A DNA stretch of 64,000 nucleotides from Ornithoclostridium sp944380285. GTDB lineage: Bacteria > Bacillota > Clostridia > Christensenellales > UBA3700. The DNA lies in contig OZ006985.1 of NCBI GenBank assembly GCA_963931165.1, forward strand, positions 434,001 to 498,000, written 5' to 3'. Below, in pieces: positions 8,076 to 15,626 of this stretch. The translations under genes and the position numbers were made by a program. The notes beneath the pieces were generated by a model. It was not told the DNA's origin. It saw only the letters and a program-made list of their open reading frames with translations, and made no database searches. Position 1 is the stretch's first letter; each line of letters opens with the position of its first letter.

Positions 8076-9804
8076 TGCAGTCGTCCTCCCTGTCGAGATA
8101 GCCCTCTTCGAGCGCTTTCTGCGTGTTGTAAAGCCGTGCATATTCGCCGCCCGAAGCGATGAGTTCGGCGTGAGAGCCGCTCTCGGCGACCCGCCCGTCG
8201 CTCATATAGTAGATGTTGTCCGCGCGCACGACGTTGGCGAGCCTGTGCGAGATGACGACGACGTTCTTTGCCGCCGCAAGTTCGCGGATGTTGTCCATGA
8301 TGATCGCTTCGCTGTCGCCGTCGATGTTGGACGTCGCCTCGTCGAAAACATACACGTCTTTGTCCGCGACCAGCGCGACCGCCAGCGCGAGCCTCTGTTT
8401 TTGTCCGCCAGAGATGTTGCCGCCCTCTTCGGCGATCACCTTGTCGAGCCCGCCCGCCGACCGCACGAAATCGGCAAGCCGCACCTGCTTGAGCGCAGCG
8501 TATATCTCTTCGTCCGACACGTCGGGACGGGCGAGTTTGAAGTTGTCGCGCACGCTCTCGTTGAATATGTAGGTGTTGTACGAGACGATCGCAAAGCGAC
8601 GGTACCAGCTGCTCCGCTTGACCTCGCTCAGCCTCTTGCCTCCGACCGTGACCTCGCCTTCGTCCGGTCTGTATGCGCCGCTCAGCATGTTGACGACCGT
8701 CGACTTGCCGCAGCCGCTCTCGCCGACGATCGCGGTCATCCCCGTGCGGGGAAAAATCATTGTCACGTCTTTGAGCACGTCGCGCTTGCCGTCGTACGAA
8801 AATGTCACGCCGTCGAGCCGCGCCGAAGTGTCTTCGACTTCGCCGTCGCCCCACTCCGATTCCTTTGCGCGCAATATCTCCAAGATCTTGCGCCCCGCGC
8901 TCGCGCCGTTCATCGCGACGTGGAACGCGCTGCCCAGCGACCTGAGCGGCAAAAAGAATTCCACCGCGATCAACACGAGAAAGAGCGCTTTGATCGGATC
9001 GGCGCCGTTCATCACTCCGCTTATCGCGATCGCTATGCCCGCGCCCGCGCCGCCGTAGGCGACGAGATCCATGATCGTCGTGCTGGCAAGCTGCATGACA
9101 AGCACCTTCATCGTGATCTTGCGGAAGTCCTCGGCGGAAGCGTTGATCTGTTCGTGCTTGCGCGCGTCCGCCTTGAAGATCTTGAGCTCCTTCAACCCCT
9201 GCACGCTGTCCAAAAACACGTCGCCCATCGAGGTGTATTTGCCCCAATACTTTGCGAAAATGCGCTTGGCGTACTTGGACACCGCGACGATCGAGATCGG
9301 GATCAGCGGCACGCAGACGATCAGCATCACCGCCGTCCGCCAATCGAGCGGAGCGCATATCGCAAACAGTATGAACGGCGCGATCATCGAATAGAAAAAT
9401 TGCGGAAGATAGGTCGAATAGTAGAGGTCGAGCTGCTCGATGCCCTCGACGCCGACCTGAGTCATACCCGCCATCGTCGCGCTGTCCGACGAGCGCACCC
9501 CGAGGCGCAGCATCTTGTCGTAGGTGAGACAGCGCAAATGCTTTTTGACGTGCGCTCCGAGCGAATTTTTGAACTCGTTAGTCACCTTGGTGACGCAAAA
9601 TCTCAATGCGACGCTCACCGCCGCGATCGCCGCCGGCGCAATGTACGCCGACGCTTCCGCACCGTCCGCCGCAAGCCCTATCGCATAGCATATGCACGCG
9701 GTGATCGCGGTGTTGGCGAACAACCCGACGACCATCGAGAGCACCGCGTAGGCGATGTACTTGCGGTCTTTGCCCAAAAGTCCGAGCAGATCCTTGTCGA
9801 TCAT
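8068..9804 (-). CDS. ABC transporter half-molecule, permease fused to ATPase (first of a pair)
   Basis: 578 residues with an N-terminal membrane domain (about 15-305; six helices) and a C-terminal ATPase with Walker A GESGCGKS, signature ISGGQKQR and Walker B VYVFDEATSNID. I chose the ATG at 9804, which follows GAGGAGAAG at proper spacing and lies one base after the preceding stop; the longer frame upstream runs through the previous gene in another frame. It pairs with the downstream half-transporter and belongs to the same operon. Confidence 0.9.
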   Translation of the reverse strand: MIDKDLLGLLGKDRKYIAYAVLSMVVGLFANTAITACICYAIGLAADGAEASAYIAPAAIAAVSVALRFCVTKVTNEFKNSLGAHVKKHLRCLTYDKMLRLGVRSSDSATMAGMTQVGVEGIEQLDLYYSTYLPQFFYSMIAPFILFAICAPLDWRTAVMLIVCVPLIPISIVAVSKYAKRIFAKYWGKYTSMGDVFLDSVQGLKELKIFKADARKHEQINASAEDFRKITMKVLVMQLASTTIMDLVAYGGAGAGIAIAISGVMNGADPIKALFLVLIAVEFFLPLRSLGSAFHVAMNGASAGRKILEILRAKESEWGDGEVEDTSARLDGVTFSYDGKRDVLKDVTMIFPRTGMTAIVGESGCGKSTVVNMLSGAYRPDEGEVTVGGKRLSEVKRSSWYRRFAIVSYNTYIFNESVRDNFKLARPDVSDEEIYAALKQVRLADFVRSAGGLDKVIAEEGGNISGGQKQRLALAVALVADKDVYVFDEATSNIDGDSEAIIMDNIRELAAAKNVVVISHRLANVVRADNIYYMSDGRVAESGSHAELIASGGEYARLYNTQKALEEGYLDREDDCNE

Positions 9805-9805
9805 C

Positions 9806-10183
9806 TCACTTCTCCTCTTTGTCCTTTGCGGAGTCTGTTTGTCTTTGCTTTTGCTTTGCTTCCTTCGCCGCGGCGCGCTTTGTCTTGATCGTCTCCGAAA
9901 GATGCGCAAAAGCGATCACCGGATGCGTAAAGGTCAGCCTCGGACCGGAATAGCGCATCACCGCCGCGATCTTTGCCCTCATGTCGGGACGATAGCAATG
10001 TATCTTGCAGTTGGAGCAAAACGGCTTGTCGTCTCCGAACGGACACCTCTCGCGGCGCTGCCGCACATACTCGGCAAGCTCGGCACACTCGGGGCACAAT
10101 TCACCCTTTTTGCTCTTGTGCTTGCCGCGGCAATACATCGCGATCATCAACTCCACGATTTCGAGATCTTTTTGCTTTTCCAT
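9806..10183 (-). CDS. Cys-rich 'nitrous oxide-stimulated promoter' family protein (copy 1)
   Basis: A 125-residue small protein with the family's conserved core: YCRGKH (18-23), CPECAEL, Y..QRRERCPFG, KPFCSNCKIHCYRPDMR, then MRYSGPR. Seven or eight Cys/His positions suggest a metal or Fe-S site. The family name comes from an expression observation and no activity is known to me. It is the first gene of the ABC/ECF operon, directly behind two palindromic operators (10206-10242). A paralogue at 61526 sits beside the same operator type, so both are probably controlled by one metal- or redox-sensing regulator. The C-terminal 25 residues are a charged Lys/Gln tail. Confidence 0.8.
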   Translation of the reverse strand: MEKQKDLEIVELMIAMYCRGKHKSKKGELCPECAELAEYVRQRRERCPFGDDKPFCSNCKIHCYRPDMRAKIAAVMRYSGPRLTFTHPVIAFAHLSETIKTKRAAAKEAKQKQRQTDSAKDKEEK

Positions 10184-10205
10184 ACGCGCCTCGCCGAACG
10201 GTTTT

Positions 10206-10242
10206 GTTAGCTTTGACTAACTGTCGGTTAGCATACACTAAC
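10206..10242. promoter_or_regulatory. two tandem palindromic operators, GTTAGC-N4-RCTAAC
   Basis: GTTAGCTTTGACTAAC (10206-10221) and GTTAGCATACACTAAC (10227-10242) are spaced exactly 21 bp apart, two helical turns. They lie just downstream of the operon's -10 element, between the predicted start site (about 10248) and the first gene, a position suited to repression. A third copy is at 62401-62416. Confidence 0.8.
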
Positions 10243-10254
10243 CTTGCGAAAAAA

Positions 10255-10283
10255 ATTATAGCCTCTTTTGTCGCAAAATGCAA
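10255..10283 (-). promoter_or_regulatory. promoter of the ABC/ECF operon
   Basis: Minus strand TTGCAT (10283-10278), 17-bp spacer, TATAAT (10260-10255). Transcription would start near 10248 and run directly into the two operators. Confidence 0.8.
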
Positions 10284-10323
10284 CCGATCGCGCGGGATAT
10301 CGCAAATTTTCTTTGCGTTTTCG

Positions 10324-10347
10324 AAAAAAGGACGCCGGGCGGCGTCC
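10324..10347 (-). terminator. intrinsic terminator
   Basis: Minus strand GGACGCC-GCCC-GGCGTCC followed by six T, just after the short reading frame at 10380-10661. Confidence 0.85.
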
Positions 10348-10379
10348 TTTGCACGACGATATATTATGATTCGCGCGCA

Positions 10380-10661
10380 TTAAAGCGCGAAGTCGCAAAA
10401 AACAGGATAGTGGTCGGTCATCGCGAGCTCTTCGCCGTAGCGGAAAAACGGCTCGCCTCCCCACGACTCCATATGCACGAGCATATTGACGGACATCACC
10501 CTCACGTCGCTGCCCTCGGCGCGCGAGGCATCGGCGGCATAGAGAGAATCGAACGCCCAATCGGGCAGTTCCTGCGCCTGCGTACATGCACAAAAACACG
10601 TCAACAGCGCAAGTACGACGATCGCGGCAAACGCCGCGGATGCAATGCGTGTTTTGTTCAT
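10380..10661 (-). pseudogene. remnant of an endonuclease/exonuclease/phosphatase (EEP) family lipoprotein
   Basis: A 93-residue frame with a hydrophobic N-terminal leader (residues 5-28, Cys-rich end CFCAC) and a tail that ends in MTDHYPVFCDFAL. That tail matches the C-terminal (S/T)DHYPV signature of the EEP superfamily, which normally spans about 250-300 residues. The middle of the fold is missing, so this is probably an internally deleted gene whose ends were fused in frame; a small unrelated lipoprotein is the alternative. It has a weak GAGG ribosome site and its own terminator, so it may still be expressed. Confidence 0.5.
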
Positions 10662-10670
10662 ATTTGCCTC

Positions 10671-10697
10671 AAAAAAAGCCCGCGCCGAAGCGCGGGC
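10671..10697 (-). terminator. intrinsic terminator of the 510-residue lipoprotein gene
   Basis: Minus strand GCCCGCGC-TTCG-GCGCGGGC followed by seven T. Confidence 0.9.
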
Positions 10698-10709
10698 GGT
10701 CTGTCTTGG

Positions 10710-12242
10710 TTACTCCTCTTTGGGAGCGGGATTGTTGGTGATGTAGGTCTCCTTGTCCGCGTCCGTCATGAACTTGGGGATCGTGCCGTCCTCGGTCTTG
10801 TCGGATTCCTCATATCCGCTTGCCATCTTGCCCTCGGAGACGTCATCGATGCCGTCCTCCATAAATGTCGCGGGGATGTCCATGCGGAAGGTGTAGCTGT
10901 AGGTGTTGTCGATGTAGTACAGCGCTCCGTCGACGAACGTCGGGACGAGCCACGAGGTGTTGATCGCGTCCGCGCTGACGCGGTGCGCCTCCGGCATCGG
11001 GGCGGCAGCGTCGTTCGCCTTGGCGAGCAGCCCCGTAGCGACATAGAGGTTGTTGGAGACGATGTAGTAGAGCGTGTCGTTCGCGACGTCATATTCGAGC
11101 ACGGTCGCGGTGCCGGACAACGCATAGTCTTTGGCGTCGATCGTGACCTGTACGCCGTCCTCGGCGATGGGCTTGTAGACGGTGAACACGTTGGACGAAA
11201 GCACCGCCGCGCCGTTGTCGAGCCCGATGTGTATGATGCCCGACAGCGAAGACTCGGCGAGTTTGACCTCTTTGGTCTTGTCAAACGACGGAGCCGCGCC
11301 GGTGAACTTGATGCCGTAGGTACGCGCGCTCGAGTCCACGCCCGCAGCAGCGGTCTTGGTGTAGTAGAGCGTCACGCCGTCCGCGTCGTCGCCGACCGAA
11401 AGCACGGAGATCGTGTATTGATTCTCTCTGTCGCCGACCGCGCCGTCTTTGCCCCACGTCGTCGCGTCGATCAACTTGACCGGATCGCCGCCGTCGGTCG
11501 CGTACAGCTCGTTGCCGAACACGTTGCCCTCTTCGGAATCGGACGCCTTGGTGTAGAAGATGTAATCCTTGACGCTGCCATCAAGGGCGTTGGGGTCGTA
11601 GGTGTCGTTGTGGTGGAAGGTGACCGCCGAGATTTTTTCGTCGATCACGGTCGCCGTCTTGTCCACCGCGGTCGCGGTGTAGCCGACCTTGTAGAGCGTG
11701 CCGCCGTTGTAGTAGATGAGCGCGCTCGGGGTGAACACATAGTTGACGGTCGCGCCCTCGACCATCGTGATCAGCTGAGTGCCGGTCCCGTCGATCTTGG
11801 TGCGGTAGTATTCGAGGAAGTCGACCTGGACGACGCCGTCACGGTCGGTCTTTGTCGTCGGAGAGACATAGTAGATCCACTCGCCGAAGAGATAGATGCC
11901 GCCCGAGGCGTACGAGGTCATGAACATCTTGGGGACGACCACCGCGGTGTCGGTCAACGTGCCGTCCTCGCCGACCTTGCTCTTCATGATGCTGCCCTTG
12001 ACGGACGCTTCGCCGAAGTAGTTGTCGGACGGCGCGGTGATGTTGTCGGTGCTGTCGTGACCGTTGATGTAGTAGAGCCAATCCCCCTGCTTTACCGCAA
12101 GGGAGCCGTTGTTCTCGACGACGGCGTTTGCGTCGCCGCCCTCAACGGGGCCCCATTCAAAGCTTTGACCGCATGCGGCAAGAGCCGCCACCATGCAGAT
12201 GAGCAGCGCCGCTATCAAAACTTTTTTGAATGCTTTCGTCAT
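10710..12242 (-). CDS. lipoprotein with probable beta-propeller (DUF5050/TolB-like)
   Basis: 510 residues. An N-terminal lipoprotein signal with lipobox LAAC (Cys24) directs it to the outer face of the membrane. The rest is beta-rich with repeated short units such as GDWLYYING, GEWIYYVSP, SALIYYNGGTLYKVG, NDTLYYIVSNNLYVA and DGALYYIDN, a (W/L)YY blade pattern typical of propeller-like DUF5050 or TolB repeats. No enzyme motif is seen. A good CAGGAG ribosome site supports the start. It is monocistronic, ending in a strong terminator. Function unknown; an envelope binding or scaffold role is a guess. Confidence 0.7.
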   Translation of the reverse strand: MTKAFKKVLIAALLICMVAALAACGQSFEWGPVEGGDANAVVENNGSLAVKQGDWLYYINGHDSTDNITAPSDNYFGEASVKGSIMKSKVGEDGTLTDTAVVVPKMFMTSYASGGIYLFGEWIYYVSPTTKTDRDGVVQVDFLEYYRTKIDGTGTQLITMVEGATVNYVFTPSALIYYNGGTLYKVGYTATAVDKTATVIDEKISAVTFHHNDTYDPNALDGSVKDYIFYTKASDSEEGNVFGNELYATDGGDPVKLIDATTWGKDGAVGDRENQYTISVLSVGDDADGVTLYYTKTAAAGVDSSARTYGIKFTGAAPSFDKTKEVKLAESSLSGIIHIGLDNGAAVLSSNVFTVYKPIAEDGVQVTIDAKDYALSGTATVLEYDVANDTLYYIVSNNLYVATGLLAKANDAAAPMPEAHRVSADAINTSWLVPTFVDGALYYIDNTYSYTFRMDIPATFMEDGIDDVSEGKMASGYEESDKTEDGTIPKFMTDADKETYITNNPAPKEE

Positions 12243-12365
12243 ATTTTACTCCTGTATATGCGTCTGCGAATATTTCACAAGTATATACATTATAATATAC
12301 CGCCCGCGAATTGGCAAACGTTTTTTGCGCAAAAATTGCACTAGCGCGGACAAATGAGGCTCAAA

Positions 12366-12563
12366 ATGAAGAAAACCCTCTCTCCGTACAGCCCCGTTTC
12401 TGCGCCCAAGCGCGCCGATCCCCCTCACCAAAACGCCCTTTCGGACGTGCTGCCGCTGCTCTCAAACGTCGGCCGCACCGCCCCGAAGAGAACGAACGAC
12501 GACGCCTTTGCGCCGCCGTTCCACTACCGCATGCCTCGCGATATCCCGTCCGAAAAAACTTGA
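12366..12563 (+). CDS. small hypothetical protein (65 residues), uncertain
   Basis: This short plus-strand frame lies in the 332-bp gap between the lipoprotein gene and ung. The ATG at 12366 has GAGG six bases upstream. The product is Pro- and Arg-rich with no membrane segment and no family I recognise. Third codon positions look GC-rich as in neighbouring genes, which is weak support. No clear promoter is seen. It may be a chance frame; the rest of the gap holds nothing I can identify. Confidence 0.25.
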   Translation: MKKTLSPYSPVSAPKRADPPHQNALSDVLPLLSNVGRTAPKRTNDDAFAPPFHYRMPRDIPSEKT

Positions 12564-12574
12564 CCTGTATGCGG

Positions 12575-13279
12575 TTATCCCTGCCTTTTCGCCGCCTCAT
12601 ATTCGGCGAGCGACCGCTTTGACCAATCGATCGGGCGCATGCCGTGAGCGATCAAAAACGCGTTCGCTTTGGAGAAGTGACGGCACTCCAAAAAGCCCTG
12701 ATAGAACGACAGCGGGCTCGGGTGCACGCTCTCGAGCACGAGATGACGCGACTTGTCGATCATCGCGCCCTTGCGCTTGGCGTAGCCGCCCCAAAGCATG
12801 AACACAAGCGGCTTTTGCCGCGCCGCGAGCATAGCGACGACCGCGTCGGTGAACCTCTCCCAGCCCTTGCCGGCATGGCTTTGCGGTCTGCCTTCGCGCA
12901 CCGTCAGCACGCTGTTGAGCAGCAGCACGCCCTGTTTCGCCCAGCCGCGCAGATCGCCGCAGCTCGTCGGCTCTATCCCGAGGTCGTATTGCAGCGCCTT
13001 GTAGATGTTGACGAGCGACGGAGGACACGCGACCCCCTCGCCGACAGAAAAACACAAGCCGTTGGCTTGCCCTGCGCCGTGATAGGGGTCCTGCCCCAAG
13101 ATGACGACCTCGGTGTCGTCGTACGAAGAATACTCGAACGCCGCCAAGATCTCTTTCATCGGCGGATAGACCCTGCCGTTGCGGTACTCTTCGCGCAAAA
13201 AGTCGCGCAGTTTCGCCATATACTCGCTCGACGTCTCCGCCGCGAGTCTTTGATCCCAATCGTTGCCCAAATGCGTCAT
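12575..13279 (-). CDS. ung: uracil-DNA glycosylase (family 1)
   Basis: A 234-residue DNA repair enzyme that removes uracil from DNA. Family-1 motifs are clear: GQDPYHGAGQANGLCFSV with the catalytic Asp, LLLNSVLTVREG, VFMLWGGYAKRKG and the DNA-intercalation loop HPSPLS. I start at the ATG at 13279, which has no Shine-Dalgarno but is exactly six bases after a TACAAT -10; upstream in-frame starts would lie before the promoter. It is divergent from the PHP phosphatase gene. Confidence 0.95.
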   Translation of the reverse strand: MTHLGNDWDQRLAAETSSEYMAKLRDFLREEYRNGRVYPPMKEILAAFEYSSYDDTEVVILGQDPYHGAGQANGLCFSVGEGVACPPSLVNIYKALQYDLGIEPTSCGDLRGWAKQGVLLLNSVLTVREGRPQSHAGKGWERFTDAVVAMLAARQKPLVFMLWGGYAKRKGAMIDKSRHLVLESVHPSPLSFYQGFLECRHFSKANAFLIAHGMRPIDWSKRSLAEYEAAKRQG

Positions 13280-13285
13280 AGCGAT

Positions 13286-13315
13286 ATTGTACACCCCGGG
13301 AGCGACGTTTGTCAA
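13286..13315 (-). promoter_or_regulatory. promoter of ung, leaderless
   Basis: Minus strand TTGACA (13315-13310), 18-bp spacer, TACAAT (13291-13286), six bases, ATG. The predicted transcript starts at the start codon. Confidence 0.75.
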
Positions 13316-13332
13316 CGCGCGCCCGCATACGA

Positions 13333-13362
13333 TTGACATCCGCCGCGCCGAAGATGTAAACT
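13333..13362 (+). promoter_or_regulatory. promoter of the PHP phosphatase gene, leaderless
   Basis: TTGACA (13333-13338), 18-bp spacer, TAAACT (13357-13362), six bases, ATG at 13369. No Shine-Dalgarno is present. Confidence 0.7.
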
Positions 13363-13368
13363 GTAAAT

Positions 13369-14184
13369 ATGAAAGAGATCATCGATTGCCACACCCATTG
13401 CGACTTTTCCCACGACAGCACGGCTCCGGCGCGCGATATGATCGAGAGTGCGCTCGCCAAAGGGCTGTCCTATTTTGCGATCACCGACCACTGCGACAAG
13501 GACTGCGAGGTCTTGCCCGGCTACGAATATATCCGTCAAATCGACCTGCCGCGCCGCTTTGAAGAAATCGTGCGCCTGCGCGACGAATACCGCGGCAGAC
13601 TCGACGTCGCCGTCGGGATAGAATACGGCTGGCTTGCCGCCGCCGACCCGCTCTACATCGAGATAAACAAGCAATACGAGACGGACATCATCATCAACTC
13701 CGTCCACCTCGTGTCGGGCGAGGACTGCTACTTTGCGCCCTTCTTCGACAAGCGCACCCGGCGCGAAGCGTACACCGAATACCTTCAAGACGTGTCCGCG
13801 AGCGTGGACGCGCCGTACGACTACGACGTCATCGGACACATCGGCTATGTGATCCGCAAGGCTCCGTATGAGGACAAAGTGATGCGCTACGCCGACTACT
13901 CCGACCTGCTCGACGAGATCTTGCGCAAGCTGATCGCAAAGGGCAAAGCTCTCGAACTCAACAGCCACGCCGAAGGGACGGGGCTGGACTTTTTGCCCGA
14001 ACCGGACACCCTGCGCCGCTACCGCGAACTTGGCGGCGAGTTGGTGACGTTCGGCTCGGACGCCCACGCTCCCGAGAATATCGCGCGCAATTTCGATCTC
14101 GTCTGCGAGGCGCTCAAAGCGGCGGGATTTAAGTACCTATTCAAATATAAAGCCCATTCGCCCGTCGCGATAAAGTTGGATTGA
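13369..14184 (+). CDS. histidinol-phosphatase, PHP family (HisJ/HisK type)
   Basis: 271 residues with the PHP metal-dependent phosphoesterase pattern: DCHTHCDFSHD (6-16), FAITDHCD, VGIEYGW, IINSVHLV, DVIGHIGYV, ALELNSHAEG and TFGSDAHAPE near the end. These His, Asp and Glu residues bind the metals. The family dephosphorylates histidinol phosphate in histidine synthesis, although no his genes are nearby, so another sugar- or amino-alcohol-phosphate substrate is possible. The next gene starts 23 bp downstream and may be co-transcribed. Confidence 0.82.
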   Translation: MKEIIDCHTHCDFSHDSTAPARDMIESALAKGLSYFAITDHCDKDCEVLPGYEYIRQIDLPRRFEEIVRLRDEYRGRLDVAVGIEYGWLAAADPLYIEINKQYETDIIINSVHLVSGEDCYFAPFFDKRTRREAYTEYLQDVSASVDAPYDYDVIGHIGYVIRKAPYEDKVMRYADYSDLLDEILRKLIAKGKALELNSHAEGTGLDFLPEPDTLRRYRELGGELVTFGSDAHAPENIARNFDLVCEALKAAGFKYLFKYKAHSPVAIKLD

Positions 14185-14206
14185 CGCACACGGGCACGAA
14201 AAAACG

Positions 14207-15559
14207 ATGATGACATACGACGCATACACCGAACGCATAAAACGCCTTCTTCCCGACGAGTGGGAGGCGTTCTTGCGCGCCTCGGCGTGCGCTCCGTCGC
14301 TGAGAGTAAACACCTTGAAAATGACGCCGGCGCGGCTCGAAACGCTGCTCGGCGTGCCGCTCGACCCTGTCGAATGGTGTACGGACGGACGTTACTATCC
14401 CGAGGATTTTGCCGCCGGCAAGACGGCGCTTCACGAAGGCGGAGCGTACTACATCCAAGAGGCGAGCGCGATGCTGCCGGCAACTCTGCTCGACGCGCGC
14501 CCCGGCGAACTCGTCCTCGACCTGTGCGCCGCTCCGGGCGGCAAGAGCGGTCAGCTCGCCGCCGCGATGAAGGGCGAGGGGCTTCTCGTCTGCAACGAGG
14601 TCGTCCCCTCTCGAGCCGCGATTTTGTCGCGCAACATCGAGAGGCTCGGAGTGCGCAACGCGGTCGTGCTCAACGAGAGCGTGCCGCGGCTGCAAGATCG
14701 CTTCCCGTCCGCGTTCGACAAGATCTTGGTCGACGCGCCCTGCTCGGGCGAAGGCATGTTCGCCAAAGACCCGAACGCGCGCGCCGAATGGACGGCGGAT
14801 TCTCCGTCGATATGCGCGGCGCGCCAAAAGGCGATCTTGGACAGCGCCGCCGCAATGCTCAAAGCGGGCGGCGTGCTCTGTTACAGCACCTGCACCTTCG
14901 CCCCCGAAGAGAACGAATTGCAAGTCGAGGACTTCTTGCGCTCTCATCCCGAGTTCGAGCTTGTCGAACTTCGCACCGCGATCCCGCAGCCTCGTCTTGC
15001 CGACTTCGTGCCGAAAGACGTCGCGTCGAAGTGTGTGCGCGTCATGCCCCACCTCGCGCGCGGCAACGGGCACTTCTGCGCGCTGATGCGCAAGACGGAC
15101 GGCGACGACATCTCCCCTCCGAAGGGGAAATATTCCGTCCCCCGCGCGATGGCGCGCGTCTGGGACGACTTTGCAAAGAACGCGCTCAAAACAACGGCGA
15201 TCGTTCCGGGCGCGGCGTTCGGCGACTCCCTCGTCATGCTGCCCGACTGCTGCCCCGATCTGACGGGTCTGAAGACGCTGCGTTCGGGGCTGAGGCTGGG
15301 CGACGTCGTCAAGGGACGGCTCGCCCCTTCGCACTCCCTCGCCGCCGCACTCTCGGCGGACGACGCGGCAAGTGTGCTCGATCTGCCGCACGACAGCCGC
15401 GAAGCGCGCGACTATCTGTTCGGCGCGACGCTCGAAGGTGATGCACGCGGCTGGTGCCTGATCGCGGCGAGCGGCTGTTCGCTGGGCTGGGGCAAGGGCT
15501 CGGACGGCACGATCAAAAACCACTACCCCAAAGGCTTGCGCCCGACGCGCAACCACTGA
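14207..15559 (+). CDS. rsmF: rRNA m5C methyltransferase, NOL1/NOP2/Sun (RsmF) family
   Basis: 450 residues. The SAM-binding motif I is LDLCAAPGGKSGQLA, and the two catalytic cysteines lie in VDAPCSGEGMF and YSTCTFAPEENE (PC and TC motifs). The family places 5-methylcytosine on 16S rRNA. The C-terminal extension (about 300-450) matches the RsmF C-terminal and RNA-binding region, including the HYPKGLR end. The start has no clear Shine-Dalgarno; the two adjacent ATG codons at 14207 and 14210 are alternatives. Confidence 0.9.
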   Translation: MMTYDAYTERIKRLLPDEWEAFLRASACAPSLRVNTLKMTPARLETLLGVPLDPVEWCTDGRYYPEDFAAGKTALHEGGAYYIQEASAMLPATLLDARPGELVLDLCAAPGGKSGQLAAAMKGEGLLVCNEVVPSRAAILSRNIERLGVRNAVVLNESVPRLQDRFPSAFDKILVDAPCSGEGMFAKDPNARAEWTADSPSICAARQKAILDSAAAMLKAGGVLCYSTCTFAPEENELQVEDFLRSHPEFELVELRTAIPQPRLADFVPKDVASKCVRVMPHLARGNGHFCALMRKTDGDDISPPKGKYSVPRAMARVWDDFAKNALKTTAIVPGAAFGDSLVMLPDCCPDLTGLKTLRSGLRLGDVVKGRLAPSHSLAAALSADDAASVLDLPHDSREARDYLFGATLEGDARGWCLIAASGCSLGWGKGSDGTIKNHYPKGLRPTRNH

Positions 15560-15585
15560 CCTTTGGCTCAATTTTTCATTTGACA

Positions 15586-15626
15586 CAAAAAAAGACGGCG
15601 TCGCGTTTTGCGAAGCCGTCGTCGTT
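15586..15626. terminator. bidirectional terminator between rsmF and the epimerase/dehydratase gene
   Basis: GACGGC...TCGC-GTTTT-GCGA...GCCGTC hairpin with an A run on its left and a T-rich run on its right; it serves two convergent genes. Confidence 0.75.

Noticed and set aside
7894..9888. 664-codon plus-strand open frame opposite the ABC transporter
   Set aside because: Composition is Arg/His/Asp-rich, no family motif; it is the antisense of a GC-rich real gene.
10278..12344. 688-codon plus-strand open frame
   Set aside because: Antisense to the DUF5050-like lipoprotein gene, whose signal peptide, ribosome site and terminator are on the minus strand.
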